DNA from: Stramonita haemastoma | Taxonomy: Eukaryota > Mollusca > Gastropoda > Neogastropoda > Muricidae | Direction: 5' to 3' | Length of the DNA: 64,000 bases | NCBI GenBank assembly: GCA_030674155.1 | Contig: CM060335.1 | Coordinates: forward strand, 52,990,861-53,054,860 | Part shown: positions 33,084 through 44,579 of the stretch, piece by piece | Numbering within the stretch: the stretch's first letter is position 1 | How the letters are laid out: each line of letters starts with the position of its first letter | The notes under the pieces: generated by a model | The model's input: only the letters and a program-made list of their open reading frames with translations | The model's database searches: none | What the model was told of the DNA's origin: nothing | Translations under genes and position numbers: made by a program

Positions 33084-33120
<37 letters not shown>
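33045..33120. repeat. (GT)n microsatellite
   Basis: About 75 bp of GT with CTGTGT interruptions, just downstream of the block 2 donor, where blocks 1 and 3 also have GT-rich sequence. Confidence 0.95.
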
Positions 33121-33121
<1 letters not shown>

Positions 33122-33516
33122 TTTGTACGACTTTATGTCACAGCAGATTTCTCTGCGTGAAATTCTGGCTGCTCTCCTCGGGGAGAGCACTTCGCCACAA
33201 GTGCAGCAACTACCCTTTTTTTTTTCTTTTTCCTGCATGCAACTATTTTCCCTATCAGAGTGGTTTTTATCTACAGAATTTTGCCAGGGTCAACCCCCTT
33301 GTTGCGTGGGTTCTTTTACGTGCGGTAAATAGTGATGTGTAACACACGGGACCTGGTTTATCGTCTCATGTGAAAGACTAGCGCCCAGACCACCACTCAG
33401 GGTCTAATGGATGGGGGAAAAGTTCGGGGCCCAAACGGGGTACGAACCACCGCACACTCCGACCAAGACTTTTTGCTTTCTAGGCAAGGCGGCGTTACCA
33501 CCTAGACCACCGATTC
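33121..33516 (-). mobile_element. SINE family 2 copy
   Basis: Matches 16281-16650 part by part: TTCTCTGCGTGAAATTCTGG, CGGGGAGAGCACTTCGCCAC, CAGAATTTTGCCAGGGTCAA, TTTACGTGCGGTAAATAG and a tRNA-like end on the minus strand (TCTAGGTGGTAACGCC A box region, GGTTCGTACCCC B box). Confidence 0.8.
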
Positions 33517-33686
33517 ACTATGTATGTGTGTGTGCGTGTATAGTTGGTTGTGTGTATTTGTGTCTGTCTGTGTCTTTGTGTGTGTAACTGCTCAATTGTA
33601 TAGTTGGCTGTTTCTTTCTGTCTGTCTGTGTCCATCTCTGTGTGTCTCAATCTCTGTGTGAATTTTTGTGTGTGTGCCCTCCACAG

Positions 33687-33812
33687 AAGACAACATCGTG
33701 CAAGACTACAGCCTGCTGGACACCATAGAAAAGAAGACCCTGCAAGACTATCCCGTCCTAGGTACTTCAATGCCTGAGGATGTGGCACAAGCAAGTGGAA
33801 GCACCCAATAAG
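33687..33812 (+). other. LQD cassette exon, copy 4
   Basis: 126 bp, acceptor TGTGCCCTCCACAG|, donor AATAAG|GTATGT. One base is missing from the constant block (GACTATCCCGTCC), so here the LQD frame runs on as QDYPVLGTSMPEDVAQASG to the TAA before the donor. It is the only copy in which the repeat frame and the TSMPED frame are joined. Confidence 0.55.
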
Positions 33813-34346
33813 GTATGTTCATAATGTCATCTGTTGTTGTTGGGAGTTTACAAGTTAATTTTTGAGAGTTTGAAGATCATGTGTACTTTTTCACACAGTA
33901 ATTTAAGAATCAGTGAGACTTTAAAGTATCTTTTGAGTGAGCAGTTGAGCAAATAGTTTTGTTTTCTTTCTGTCCTAAAAACTTGGCTATAAATTCTGTG
34001 TACTCTGGCTTTAGAAGAGTTGTTCTCCTTCCATGGAGAGTCACAGGTCATGCTAAGAGTTTGTTATTGATGAAAACAGTTGGAAAATATCTAAAACATA
34101 AGATTTGAATATCATCATTGGTGCTTTGCTTGCTTCAGTACCATGCACAACTATTGGACCTTGCTATGGTTTTGAAATATTTAGAAAGTATGATTATGTC
34201 TTGAGTTGGAACAAGGCTGCAAGTGTGTGCGTAGGGTACTTATAGCTATTTAATTCTTGGCCTGTATATGTTTGCATGATTGTTGCTATATTGAGTTGAT
34301 TGTCTCTGTTTCTATCTGTCCCTTTCTGTGTGTGTGTCTTCCATAG
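33813..34346 (+). other. Conserved intron-like unit, copy 2
   Basis: Homologous to 28595-29157, ending in GTCTTCCATAG|. Differences are mostly substitutions and short indels. Confidence 0.7.
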
Positions 34347-35008
34347 AAGACAACATCGTGCAAGCCTGCAGTCTGCTGGACGCCGTAGAAGACAGCATCC
34401 TGCAATACTACACCGTGCTGGTAGTCAAAGGAAGAAGATACCCTGAAAGGTAGACACCCTTGTGGACAGTACAAGACGATACCAAGGAACAAGAAGATGA
34501 ACAAGAACAACAACAAGAAGAAAAAGAAGAACAACAGTGACAAGAACTAAACGATCAAGAAGAAGAAGAGCAACAACAAAAAGAGCAACAACACAACAAA
34601 ACAAAAACAAGAATAAGAAAAACGATCAAGAAGAAAACAGTCAAGAACAAGAAGAAGAACCACAAAAACCAACAACAACAACAACAAAAGGACAAAGAAC
34701 AACAACAAAAACAAGAACAAGAACGGCGACAAGAACAACAAAAACAGTAAGACAAAGAAACAGAACAAGAAGAACAACAAAAACAACAAGAAAGAAAAGA
34801 ACAACAAAACGAACAAAAACAGCAGCAAGAACAACAACAAGAAGAAATAGAAAAACAACAGGATACACAACAACAACAAGCACAACAACAACAGCAACAC
34901 GAAGAAGAACAAGAAGAAAAACGACAACAACCTCAAGAAGACAAAGAACAACAACAAGAAGAAGAACAACAAGAATAGAAACAACAAGAAGACGAACAAC
35001 AGTATTCA

Positions 35009-35405
35009 AACCAATTCAATCCAATTATGGTGCTTATAGCCCCGCCGACCACATAGGCCATATCAGGGCTATCACCTCGTCACATTTTAAAACTCGTATT
35101 AAAAGTGTGCGACTATGTACAGTTTAAAACGAGGTATAAAACCAACTGAACTGTCCTTGCTTGTATCGACGCCCCGGCCGACCATAAGGGTCAACCCAGG
35201 ACGGCCCCCGCGTCGTGGGAAAACCCACATCATCACACTTTAAACGAGATAAAACCAAAACAGGTTCCTTAAAACAACCTTGTCCTTAGAGACCAACCAT
35301 ACCACTTTCGCTCATATCAGACGAAAAAAGCCGGATTCTCTCAGGAAGTTAAAAATGGTGTCCGGTGGAACATCCGGAAAGAGGACCTGTAGGGCGTCAA
35401 CACGA
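35009..35405. mobile_element. Unidentified interspersed repeat fragment
   Basis: Ordinary-complexity sequence within polypurine DNA. Two related blocks, GCCCCGCCGACCACATAGG (35040) and GCCCCGGCCGACCATAAGG (35170), are each followed by GTCACATTTTAAAAC or ATCACACTTTAAACG. The minus strand of 35312-35400 reads RVDALQVLFPDVPPDTIFNF. The tandem layout suggests a SINE-like or composite element. No promoter boxes seen. Confidence 0.4.
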
Positions 35406-35639
35406 AACTGAAAAACGGCAAGATGAACGACGACAACAAAAAGAACAACAACAGTAACAACAACAACAACAAGAACAACGACAACACAAAGAAAAAGAAC
35501 AACAACAACAACATTCTGAAGAAGAACAAGAAGAACAAGAAAGACGACGATAATAACAACAACATGCTGAAGAAAAAGAAGAAGAACAACAATAACAAAA
35601 ACAACAAGGAAAACAAGAGGGCACATTCCAAAAAGAATA

Positions 35640-37200
35640 TGAACAACAACAAGATGAAAACAAAAAAGAATATAAACAACAACAAGATCAAAACAACAAA
35701 GAATATGAACAACAACAAGATAAAAAAGAATATGAACAACAACAAGATAAAAACAACAAAGAATATGAACAACAACAAGATGAAAACAAAAAAGAATATG
35801 AACAACAACAAGATGAAAACAACAAAGAATATGAACAACAACAAGATGAAAACAAAACAGAATATGAACAACAACAAGATGAAAACAAAACAGAATATGA
35901 ACAACAACAAGATGAAAACAAAACAGAATATGAACAACAACAAGATGAAAACAAAACAGAATATGAACAACAACAAGATGAAAACAAAACAGAATATGAA
36001 CAACAACAAGATGAAAAAGAATATGAACAACAACAAGATGAAAACAAAACAGAATATGAACAACAACAAGATGAAAACAAAACAGAATATGAACAACAAC
36101 AAGATGAAAAAGAATATGAACAACAACAAGATGAAAACAAAAAAGAATACGAACAACAACAAGATGAAAACAAAAAAGAATATGAACAACAACAAGATGA
36201 AAAAGAATATGAACAACAACAAGATGAAAAAGAATATGAACAACAACAAATAAAAAAGAATATGAACAACAACAAGATGAAAACAAAAAAGAATATGAAC
36301 AACAACAAGATGAAAAAGAATATGAACAACAACAAGATGAAAAAGAATATGAACAACAACAAGATGAAAACAAAAAAGAATATGAACAACAACAAGATGA
36401 AAACAAAAAAGAATATGAACAACAACAAGATGACAACAAAAAAGAATATAAACAAAAACAAGATGAAAACAAACAAGAATATAAACAACAACAAGATGAA
36501 AACAAAACAGAATATGAACAACAACAAGATGAAAACAAAACAGAATATGAACAACAACAAGATGAAAAACAAAACAGAATATGAACAACAACAAGATGAA
36601 AAAGAATATGAACAACAACAAGATGAAAACAAAACAGAATATGAACAACAACAAGATGAAAACAAAACAGAATATGAACAACAACAAGATGAAAAAGAAT
36701 ATGAACAACAACAAGATGAAAACAAAACAGAATATGAACAACAACAAGATGAAAACAAAACAGAATATGAACAACAACAAGATGAAAAAGAATATGAACA
36801 ACAACAAGATGAAAACAAAAAAGAATACGAACAACAACAAGATGAAAACAAAAAAGAATATGAACAACAACAAGATGAAAACAAAAAAGAATATGAACAA
36901 CAACAAGATGAAAACAAAAAAGAATATGAACAACAACAAGATGAAAAAGAATATGAACAACAACAAGATGAAAACAAAACAGAATATGAACAACAACAAG
37001 ATGAAAACAAAACAGAATATGAACAACAACAAGATGAAAACAAAAAAGAATATGAACAACAACAAGATGAAAAAGAATATGAACAACAACAAGATGAAAA
37101 CAAAACAGAATATGAACAACAACAGATGAAACAAAAAAGAATATGAACAACAACAAGATGAAAAAGAGAATATGAACAACAACAAGATGAAAACAAAAAA
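35640..37200 (+). repeat. 33/27-bp coding-length minisatellite (EYEQQQDENK)
   Basis: About 50 tandem units of GAATATGAACAACAACAAGA plus TGAAAACAAAAAA (33 bp) or TGAAAAA (27 bp). All unit lengths are multiples of three, and one frame encodes EYEQQQDENKK/T or EYEQQQDEK. That frame is open for long stretches. A 7-bp loss near 36249 and a one-base gain near 36567 shift it. The minus strand has equally long Leu/Val/Phe frames, which are simple consequences of the unit lengths. Confidence 0.93.
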
Positions 37201-38068
37201 GAAGAGGAATATTAAGGAGAACAACAACAAGATAAAAACAAAAAAGAAGAGGAATATTAAGGAGAACAACAACAGATAAAAACAAAAAAGAAGAGGAATA
37301 TTAAGGAGAACAACAACAAGAAAACAACAAGAACAAAAACTACAAGAACAATAAGAACCACAAGGAGAAGAACAACCAGAACAAAAAGAATAACAAGAAG
37401 AGGAACAACAAATAGAATGACAACAACAAAAGAAGAAGACGAAGAGCAACAACAACAAAACAACAAGAACAACACCGAGAATAGCAACAATTAAGAAGAG
37501 AACAACAATAGAACAAAAACAACAACAAGAAAAAAACAAACAACACAGAAAAAGAAAAACAAGAACAAAACAAGAAGAAAAAAAGAGCAAGAAGAAAAAG
37601 TACAACACAAAGAAAAGAAAAAAAAACAACAAGAAGGACAAGAGCAACAACAACTTAACGACAAAAACAACGACCACAAAAACAATCACAAGAACAAAAA
37701 AGCATTAAGACCAAGAAAAACAAGAAAAAAACAAGAAGGAAAAGAACAAACAAAAAGAACAACAACAACAAGATCACGAACAAGAACAACAGGAAACACA
37801 GCAAGAAAGAACAACCAGAACAAGAACGTCAAGAAAAGAACAAGAACAGCAACAAAACAACAAAAAAGAACAAAAAGAGCAACTACAAGAAGAAAGGGAA
37901 GAAGGGAAAAAAGCAGATGAAGACAACCTGTCAAAAACAGGAAGCAGACAAAAAGAGGAGGAGGAGGAGGAAAAAGAGGAGGAGGACAGATAGGACAAGA
38001 ACTAGATATGCTGGTGAGTTGAATATTCCATGTAGATGGGTGTGAGTGTGATTGCATGTACATGGTGC

Positions 38069-38190
<122 letters not shown>

Positions 38191-38664
38191 TGTGTGTTGT
38201 GTGAGTGTGTTGTTGTGTGCAAATGTCTTGCTTATGTGTTATAAGTTTCCTATGCTAGGCCAAAGATGTAACCATGGACTTGCTCATGATGATCATTTTC
38301 CACTTTCTGACCCTTACCTGCTGTTTATCTATGGCTTCAACCCCCAAAACAATTACACAGGGGGTTTTTCATACTTGAAAAATCTGTGAAAACCAGCAAA
38401 CATGTTTCTGACTGGCACGCCACAGAAGACACTACATTACCTCGGAGGTTAACCCATATGTGTAACCTGTTTAATATTTGAGAGTACCTTCTGTGTTGAG
38501 TTGGAACAAGGATGCAAGTGCATGGGTAGGTGTACTTATGGCAATTTAAATCCGTATCGGAACAAGTGTGTGTAACTGCTAAATTGTAAAAATTGGCTGT
38601 TCTTTCTGTCTGTCTGTGTCCATCTGTGTGTGTCTCAATCCCTGTTTTTGTGTGCCCTCCACAG

Positions 38665-38790
38665 AAGCAACATTGTGCAAGACTACAGCCTGTTGGACAC
38701 CATAGAAAAGAAGACCCTGGAAGACTGTTCCCGTCCTAGGTACTTCAATGCCTGAGGATGCGGCACGAGCAAGTGGAAGCAGCCAATAAG
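38665..38790 (+). other. LQD cassette exon, copy 5
   Basis: 126 bp, acceptor TGTGCCCTCCACAG|, donor AATAAG|GTATGT. It reads QDYSLLDTIEKKTLEDCSRP, then RYFNA and stop, with the full-length constant block. Confidence 0.55.
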
Positions 38791-39350
38791 GTATGTTCAA
38801 TTGTCGTCTGTTGTTGTTGCTGGGGGGTTCACAAGTTAATTTCTGAAAGTTTGAAGATCATGTACTTTCTCACACATATGTTTAAGAATGATGAAGTCTC
38901 TTGTGAGTGAGCAGGTGAGTCAGTAGCTGTGTTTTCTTTCTGCCCTGAAAGCCTGGCTAACTATCTGCCTACTCTGGCTTCAGAACATTTTTCTCCTTCC
39001 ATGGAGAGGACAGGTCATGGTTAGAGTTTTCATGATGAAAACAGTTGGAAGATATCTAAAAGCATCAGATTTTCATATCTACGCTGGTGTTTTGCTGGCA
39101 TCTGTAACTGACACAATTATTGGACCTTGCTATGTATGTTATGGGGTTTTTTCAGAATAGTGCTGTTTAATATTTCGACAGTTTTACTGCTTTCAGATGA
39201 AACAAAAACACAAGTGTGAGTGTGTGTCTATTTGTCTGTGTGGTGTGTGTAGTATAGTTTAGGTATGTCTATTTAAATCTGTACCTGAACATATTTGTGT
39301 AACTGCTAAATTTTCTAGTTGGCTCTTTCTTTTTCTGTCCTTATCTCGCT
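38791..39350 (+). other. Conserved intron-like unit, copy 3
   Basis: Homologous to 28595-29157 and 33813-34346, sharing CTACTCTGGCTTCAGAA, GACAGGTCATGGTTAGAG and the TATTGGACCTTGCTATG segment. Confidence 0.65.
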
Positions 39351-39560
39351 GTGTCTGTGTATGTGTGTTTCAATCTGTGTATGTGTGTTTCAATCTGTGT
39401 ATGTGTGTTTCAATCTGTGTATGTGTGTTTCAATCTGTGTGTGTTTCAATCTGTGTATGTGTGTTTCAATCTGTGCATGTGTTTCATCTGTGATGTGTGT
39501 TCAATCTGTGTATTTGTGTTCATCTGTGAGTGTGTTCAATCTGTGTAGTGTTCATTTGTG
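39351..39560 (+). repeat. 20-bp minisatellite in the intron
   Basis: About nine units of GTGTGTTTCAATCTGTGTAT, with shortened units toward the right, just ahead of the next cassette exon. Single units occur at the equivalent place in other cassettes. Confidence 0.88.
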
Positions 39561-39575
39561 TGTGGTGTCCACATA

Positions 39576-39864
39576 CAAGTCTACAGCCTGTAAGAATACG
39601 GCCTGCTGGACACAATAGAAGACGAACGCCTTGAAGATGACTTCACCTGCTATAAACAATACAAGATGACACCCTGGAAGACTACACCTTTCAAGATGAC
39701 AAACTGCAAGACTACACCATGCAAGACTACACCCTGTAAGACTACACCCTGCAAGACTACACCCTGCTAGACACCATAGAAAAGAAGACCCTGGAAGACT
39801 GTTCCCGTCCTAGGTACTTCAATGCCTGAGGACATGGCACGAGCAAGTGGAAGCACCCAATAAG
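39576..39864 (+). other. LQD cassette exon, copy 6 (long form)
   Basis: The right donor AATAAG|GTATGT is intact. The left acceptor is degenerate (TCCACATACAAG|). The interior has the densest 15-bp repeats: CTGCAAGACTACACC occurs in runs from 39700 to 39770, with one CTGTAAGACTACACC variant introducing a stop. The start is approximate. Confidence 0.5.
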
Positions 39865-40454
39865 GTATGTTCATAATGTCATCTGTGGTTGTTGTTTTTG
39901 TTGGCCAATCCAGTTTAATATTCGGAGAGCTTTTAAGGACATGCATGATTTCCAACAATATATTAAAGAAACACTGAAAGTTAAAATCTCTTGTGATTGA
40001 GCAGTTTACGTCATTGGCCTTTCTTTTTTCCTAAAAAAACTTGGACTCTAACTATCTGCCTACTCTGGCTTAGAGGATTTGTCTCCTTCCAAGAAGAGTA
40101 CAGGTCATGTTAAGAGTTTGTCATTGATGAAAACAGTTGGCATGATATCTACAAGCATCAGATTTTCATTTCAACATTGGTGCTTTGCTTGCACGAAGTA
40201 CCTTGCACGACTATTGGACCTTGTTATGTTTGTTTAATGTTTCTCTTATCAAAGTAGTGCTGTTAATATTCAGAAAGTATGGTTACGTGTTGAGTTGGAA
40301 TAAGGATGCAAGTGTGTGCGTAGGGTAACTTATGGCTATTTAAGTATGTGCCTGTGTACGTTTGTGTAACTGTTGCTATGTTTAGCTGATTGTTTCTTTG
40401 TCTATCTGTGTCTATGTATGTGTGTCAGTCTCTGTGTGTTTGTGTCCTCCATAG
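39865..40454 (+). other. Conserved intron-like unit, copy 4
   Basis: Fourth copy of the roughly 560-bp unit, ending at TGTGTCCTCCATAG|. Confidence 0.7.
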
Positions 40455-40808
40455 AACAACATCGTGCAAGCCTACAGCCTGCTCGACGCCGTACAAGAGA
40501 GCATCCTGCAAGACTTATCTCTGCAAGACAGCAAAGAAAAAAGACAGCCTGCAAGACTACAGCCTGCTGGACACCATAGAAGACAATACCCTGCAAGATA
40601 GCATACAAGACCTCAGCCTGCAAGATGACATGCAGCCTGCAAGTCTACACCCTTCTGGACACAATACAAGACGAAACCCTGAAGAAGACACCTGACAAGA
40701 CTACAGCCTGCTGAACACCATAGAAAAGAAGACCCTGTAAGACTGTTCCCGTCCTAGGTACTTCAATGCCTGAGGACGTGGCACGAGCAAGTGGAAGCAC
40801 CCAATAAG
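40455..40808 (+). other. LQD cassette exon, copy 7 (long form)
   Basis: 354 bp, acceptor GTCCTCCATAG|, donor AATAAG|GTAATA. It is the counterpart of 29158-29520. It reads IVQAYSLLDAVQESILQDLS, then, after a shift, LQDYSLLDTIEDNTLQDSIQ. The constant block is preceded by CTGTAAG, a stop in the repeat frame. Confidence 0.55.
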
Positions 40809-40968
40809 GTAATACCAGTGCTATCTGTTGTTGTTGGGTGTTTTTACATCTTAACATTAAGAATCCTCAGGAATATGCACTGGATCTCACACATCCTACT
40901 CAACAATCGCTGAAACTGTAAGAACACAGGCTGTAAGTAAGAAGTTTGCATATAAAAGAAAAAAGGTA

Positions 40969-41247
40969 ATGGTGTCCCATAACCTATATTGGTCGTAGGG
41001 GAGCGAGGCATCAGAGACCTCAGCTTCCCTAGGGCCAGCATATTGAGGCGCCCATCTCCTCTCCCTCGCTGCTTTACCTTCCCTGACCTTAAAGAGGGTA
41101 GGTACCCATTTACAGCTGGGTGAACTCGGGGACTATACTGAAGCCAAGGCACGCAAACAGTCATCCATCCAATTGGTTACTACGCTCGATGCCGCTTAAC
41201 CTTAGCTTGGGAAAGCGAGTGCTCTGACCACTGAGCTATCCCGTCCC
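40969..41247 (-). mobile_element. SINE family 3, second copy
   Basis: Same tRNA-like plus 5S-like order as at 29676-29957 (5S-like part 41158-41203). The flanks also match, so this is one ancestral insertion copied by segmental duplication, not an independent insertion. Confidence 0.7.
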
Positions 41248-41509
41248 TATCCTCTTTGTTTATATAGCCCTTTTCTCAAGTACCTAGCGATATACTGATA
41301 TAGGCAGCTATACTCTGGTTTCAGAGGATTTTTTTCTTCTTTACGAAGAGAACCACTTAAGCTACACACCATGGCCATAAAACTTATCATCCTTTCTATT
41401 ATTAATTTTATTATCATCTCTGATACCATCACTTTTGTTATCATTACACAGCATAGGTTTGAATATGAGCCTTTACATAATTATTTGTACAACATGAAAT
41501 GCTTCTTTG

Positions 41510-41513
41510 TCTG

Positions 41514-41545
<32 letters not shown>

Positions 41546-41659
41546 TCACTTTCTCTCTCTCTCTTTCTCTGTCTGTCTGCCTGTATGTCTCTCTATCTCT
41601 GTCTCTCCCTCTCTCCCTCTCTTCTCTCTCTCTTTGTCTGCCTGTGTGTCTCTCGGGTC

Positions 41660-41718
<59 letters not shown>

Positions 41719-41720
41719 GC
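41510..41720. repeat. (CTGT)n/(CT)n microsatellite
   Basis: Counterpart of 30375-30600, with CT and CTGT blocks in different proportions. Confidence 0.96.
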
Positions 41721-41819
41721 AGGTATTTGATTTTGAAATATATATCTCATTTATTTGTGTAGGTCTACTCTGCCGCCGGGACTGTTCCCGTCCTAGGTAC
41801 TTCAGTGCCTGAGGAAGAT

Positions 41820-42350
41820 TTTTAACAACAATTACGACAACATCAACAACAACAATAACAACAACAACAACTTCAACAACAATTACCCAAACAACGACAA
41901 CATCAACAACAACAACAGCAGCAGCAAAAAGAAGAACTTCAACAACAATTAAGCCAACAACGACATCAACAACAACAACAACAACAACAATAACAAAAGA
42001 AAGAACTTCATCAACAATTACACCAACAACCACACCATCAAAAAAACAACAAGAACTTACACAACAATTACGCTGACAACCACAACATCAACAACAACAA
42101 CAAGAACTTCAAGAACAATTACGCCAATAACGACAACATCAACAACAGCAACAACAACAACAGCAACAAAAAGAAGAACTTCAACAACAATTACGCCAAC
42201 AGCAACAACAACAACAAAAAAAGAAAAACTTCTAGAACATTTATGCCAATAACGACAACATTAACAACAACAACAGCAGCAACATCAAAAAGAAGAACTT
42301 CAACAACAATACAACACCGACACCATCAACAACAACAACAACAAGAACAG
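41820..42350 (+). repeat. ~60-70-bp AAC-rich minisatellite
   Basis: Eight or so units of AACTTCAACAACAATTACGC followed by CAACAACGACAACATC and CAACAACAACAGCAACAAAA-type runs. The anchors lie near 41868, 41937, 42002, 42107, 42177, 42232 and 42297. Confidence 0.85.
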
Positions 42351-42789
42351 CAAGGAACTCAAATAGATGAGGAGGAGAAAAAGAAGAAAACCAACAAATC
42401 TTGGTCAAGTACAGAAAAAAAAATCAGCCTCAAAACAAAACAGGGCTGCAGCGCTGACAATGATGAAGAAAGCAAAGAAGACGACGTAGAGGAAAATGCA
42501 AGGCACGAGAGGAGAAAGACAGAACGACAAAAAAAATTGGGGGAAAAAATCACCAAAATGGAAAAAAAAAGAAAAAACATCTAAAGCAACCAAGATGAAG
42601 AAAAAAAAAGCACTCAACAACATTCAACAACAAAACAACAACAACAACGTAAGGAAATACGAAGGACGATAGGAGAAAGACAGAACGACAAAACATGAAG
42701 AAAAAAATCACCGATGAAAAAAGAACAAACATTTAAGATAACCCCGATGAAGAAGAAAAAAGCATTCAACAACAACTACAACAACAACA

Positions 42790-43255
42790 TTCAAGAAGAA
42801 GAAGAAGAAGAAAAAAAATTGCAAAAAAAGAAGAATTGCAAAGAAGAAGAAGGAGAAGGAGGAGAGGAGAAGGAAGGAGAGGAGGAGGAAGAAGAAGAGA
42901 AGAAGAAGAAGAAGAAGAAGAAAGAAGAAGAAGAAGAAGAATGAAAAGAAGAAGAAGAAGAAGAAGGAGGAGGAGGAGGAGGAGGAGGAGGATAAGGAGG
43001 AGGAGAAGAAAAAGAAGCAGGAGGAGGAGGAGAAGAAGGAGGAGAGGAGGAGAAGAAGAAGGAGGAGAGGAGAAGAGGAGAGAAGAAGAAGAAGGAGGAG
43101 GAGAAGAAGAAGGAGGAGGAGAAGAAGGAGGAGAAGAGAGAAGAAGAAGAAGAAGAAGAAGAAGAAGAAGAAGAGAAGAAGAGAAGAAGAAGAAGAAAAA
43201 GAAAAAGAGAAGAAGAAGGAGGAGGAGGAGGAGGAGGAGGAGGAGGAGGAGAGAA
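42790..43255 (+). repeat. (GAA)n/(GGA)n tract
   Basis: About 460 bp of GAAGAAGGAGGA repeats within polypurine block 4, a pure purine run on the + strand. Confidence 0.95.
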
Positions 43256-43364
43256 AGCAAAGCAGATGAAGACAAGCTGTGAACAAGGGGGAGGAGGAAC
43301 ACAGTGCTGGTGAGTGAACCGTCTGCATTTGTATGTCTGTCAGTGTCCATGCATGCATGCACGC

Positions 43365-43402
43365 AGGTGTGTGTGTATGTGTGTGTGTGTATGTGTGTGT
43401 AC

Positions 43403-43434
<32 letters not shown>

Positions 43435-43452
43435 GTGTGTGTGCGCGCGCGC

Positions 43453-43483
<31 letters not shown>

Positions 43484-43545
43484 CGTGTGTGGTGTGTGTG
43501 TGCGTGCGTGTGTGTGTGTGTGTGTCTGTGTATCTGTTTATTTCT
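43365..43545. repeat. (GT)n compound microsatellite
   Basis: About 180 bp of GT with GCGCGCGC and GTGCGTGC interruptions, downstream of the block 4 donor. Confidence 0.97.
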
Positions 43546-43564
43546 CTTTTTTATTATTATTTTT

Positions 43565-43765
43565 GTATCGAGGATAATGGAATAAGCACTTAGGTTCCTT
43601 TTTACATCCAGTCCCCATGTGTATGCAGATTTTGTAAATCTTATCTGTTCTTACCGGCACACAATGGCATACTCTTACGAAAAGCGGAACAGAATTTAAC
43701 GTGTGTGCAAAATGTTCTGCGTGCGTTCGCACACGGGACCTCGGTTTATAGTCACATCCATCCGA
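43565..43765 (-). mobile_element. SINE family 1, truncated copy
   Basis: Inverted match: TATCGAGGATAATGGAATAA (3' end), CCCATGTGTATGCAG, TACGAAAAGCGGAACAG, AATGTTCTGCGTGCGTTCGC and CGGGACCTCGGTTTATAGTC. The tRNA-like head is cut off by a GT microsatellite at 43770. Confidence 0.8.
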
Positions 43766-43769
43766 AGGA

Positions 43770-43787
43770 CTCTGTGTGTGTGTGTGT

Positions 43788-43838
<51 letters not shown>

Positions 43839-43890
43839 TGTGTGTGTGTGTTGTTGTGTGTGTGTTGTTGTGTGTTGTTGTGTGTTGTTT
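43770..43890. repeat. (GT)n with TTG interruptions
   Basis: About 120 bp, with TGTTGTTG units at the right end. Confidence 0.96.
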
Positions 43891-44405
43891 CTTCTTCTTC
43901 TTCAGTTAACGTCCTTCCACTAAATAGTGATATCAGACAGGCAATGTGGTGTGTGTGTGTGTGTGTGCGTGTGTACGCGCACACGCGCGCGTGCGGTGGT
44001 GTCTGTGTCTGTGTGTGCGTGAGTGAATGCGTGCGTGAGTGTGAGTGTATGTGTGTGTGAGTGTGTGCGCGCGTGTGTGCGTGTGTGATTACGCTTTAAA
44101 CAGTCTATATTACAAAGTATTAAAGAGAACCGAGGGGGAAAAAAAACAGCCTAGCTGCAAGTAGGCCTATGGTTTTGGACTATAAGGGAACAAAAACAGC
44201 AATAAAAAACCCACTAACCCTTCAAGCTAAAAAATGAAAGTAAACAAGAACTTAACTATTAACTAACAATAGGAACTATAACATGCAGACAAATTTTGGA
44301 TTTGGGTACATTTACACACACTGATGTATATAATGTGTCCAAAGTTGGGGTGAGGTGGGGGTGGGGGGGAGACTAGAGCTATTGAAGAGGTATACAGAAG
44401 AGGTC
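43891..44405. other. Spacer, no gene recognised
   Basis: A CTTCTTCTTC run, then GT/GC-rich tracts (43945-44090) and AT-rich unique DNA. No coding or promoter signal seen. Confidence 0.5.
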
Positions 44406-44409
44406 AAAG

Positions 44410-44478
<69 letters not shown>
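44410..44478. repeat. (GT)n microsatellite
   Basis: An almost pure GT tract of 68 bp. It is followed by a G-rich stretch with a G10 run near 44538. Confidence 0.98.
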
Positions 44479-44479
<1 letters not shown>

Positions 44480-44579
44480 TTGCGCGCACGCATCTCTGTA
44501 TGTGTACAATGTGCCTCAGCACACGGGGCGGGGGAGGGGGGGGGGGGGCAACAGCAAAGTGAGAGGCTGTATGATCAGT

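Larger units (their letters stand above)
34347..38013 (+). other. Cassette start fused to polypurine block 3
   Basis: The LQD-type sequence (ACATCGTGCAAGCCTGCAG, then GACAGCATCCTGCAATAC) runs without a donor into CAA/GAA-rich DNA at about 34485. The block ends at ATATGCTG|GTGAGT (38013/38014) after AGCAGATGAAGACAACCTG. It contains a non-purine insertion at 35009-35405 and a large 33/27-bp array at 35640-37200. The join of the two module types suggests a recombination or deletion between them. Confidence 0.45.
41763..43309 (+). other. Constant block fused to polypurine block 4
   Basis: After TTTGTGTAG| the constant block (GGACTGTTCCCGTCCTAGG) continues directly into AAC/CAA-rich DNA at about 41815. 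It ends with AGCAGATGAAGACAAGCTG and GTGCTG|GTGAGT. It includes a roughly 65-bp array (41820-42350), a Lys/Glu-rich stretch, and GAA/GGA repeats (42790-43250). This is a second case of cassette and purine block joined in one exon-like unit. Confidence 0.45.

Noticed and set aside
35640..37200. CRISPR-like direct repeats
   Set aside because: No unique spacers between repeats, unit structure is a plain tandem array, and the genome is eukaryotic.
35312..37689. Very long minus-strand frames (up to ~780 codons) rich in Leu, Val, Phe and Ile
   Set aside because: They are the complement of 33/27-bp and AAC repeats. Triplet-length units keep all frames open. There is no domain, start context or codon pattern.
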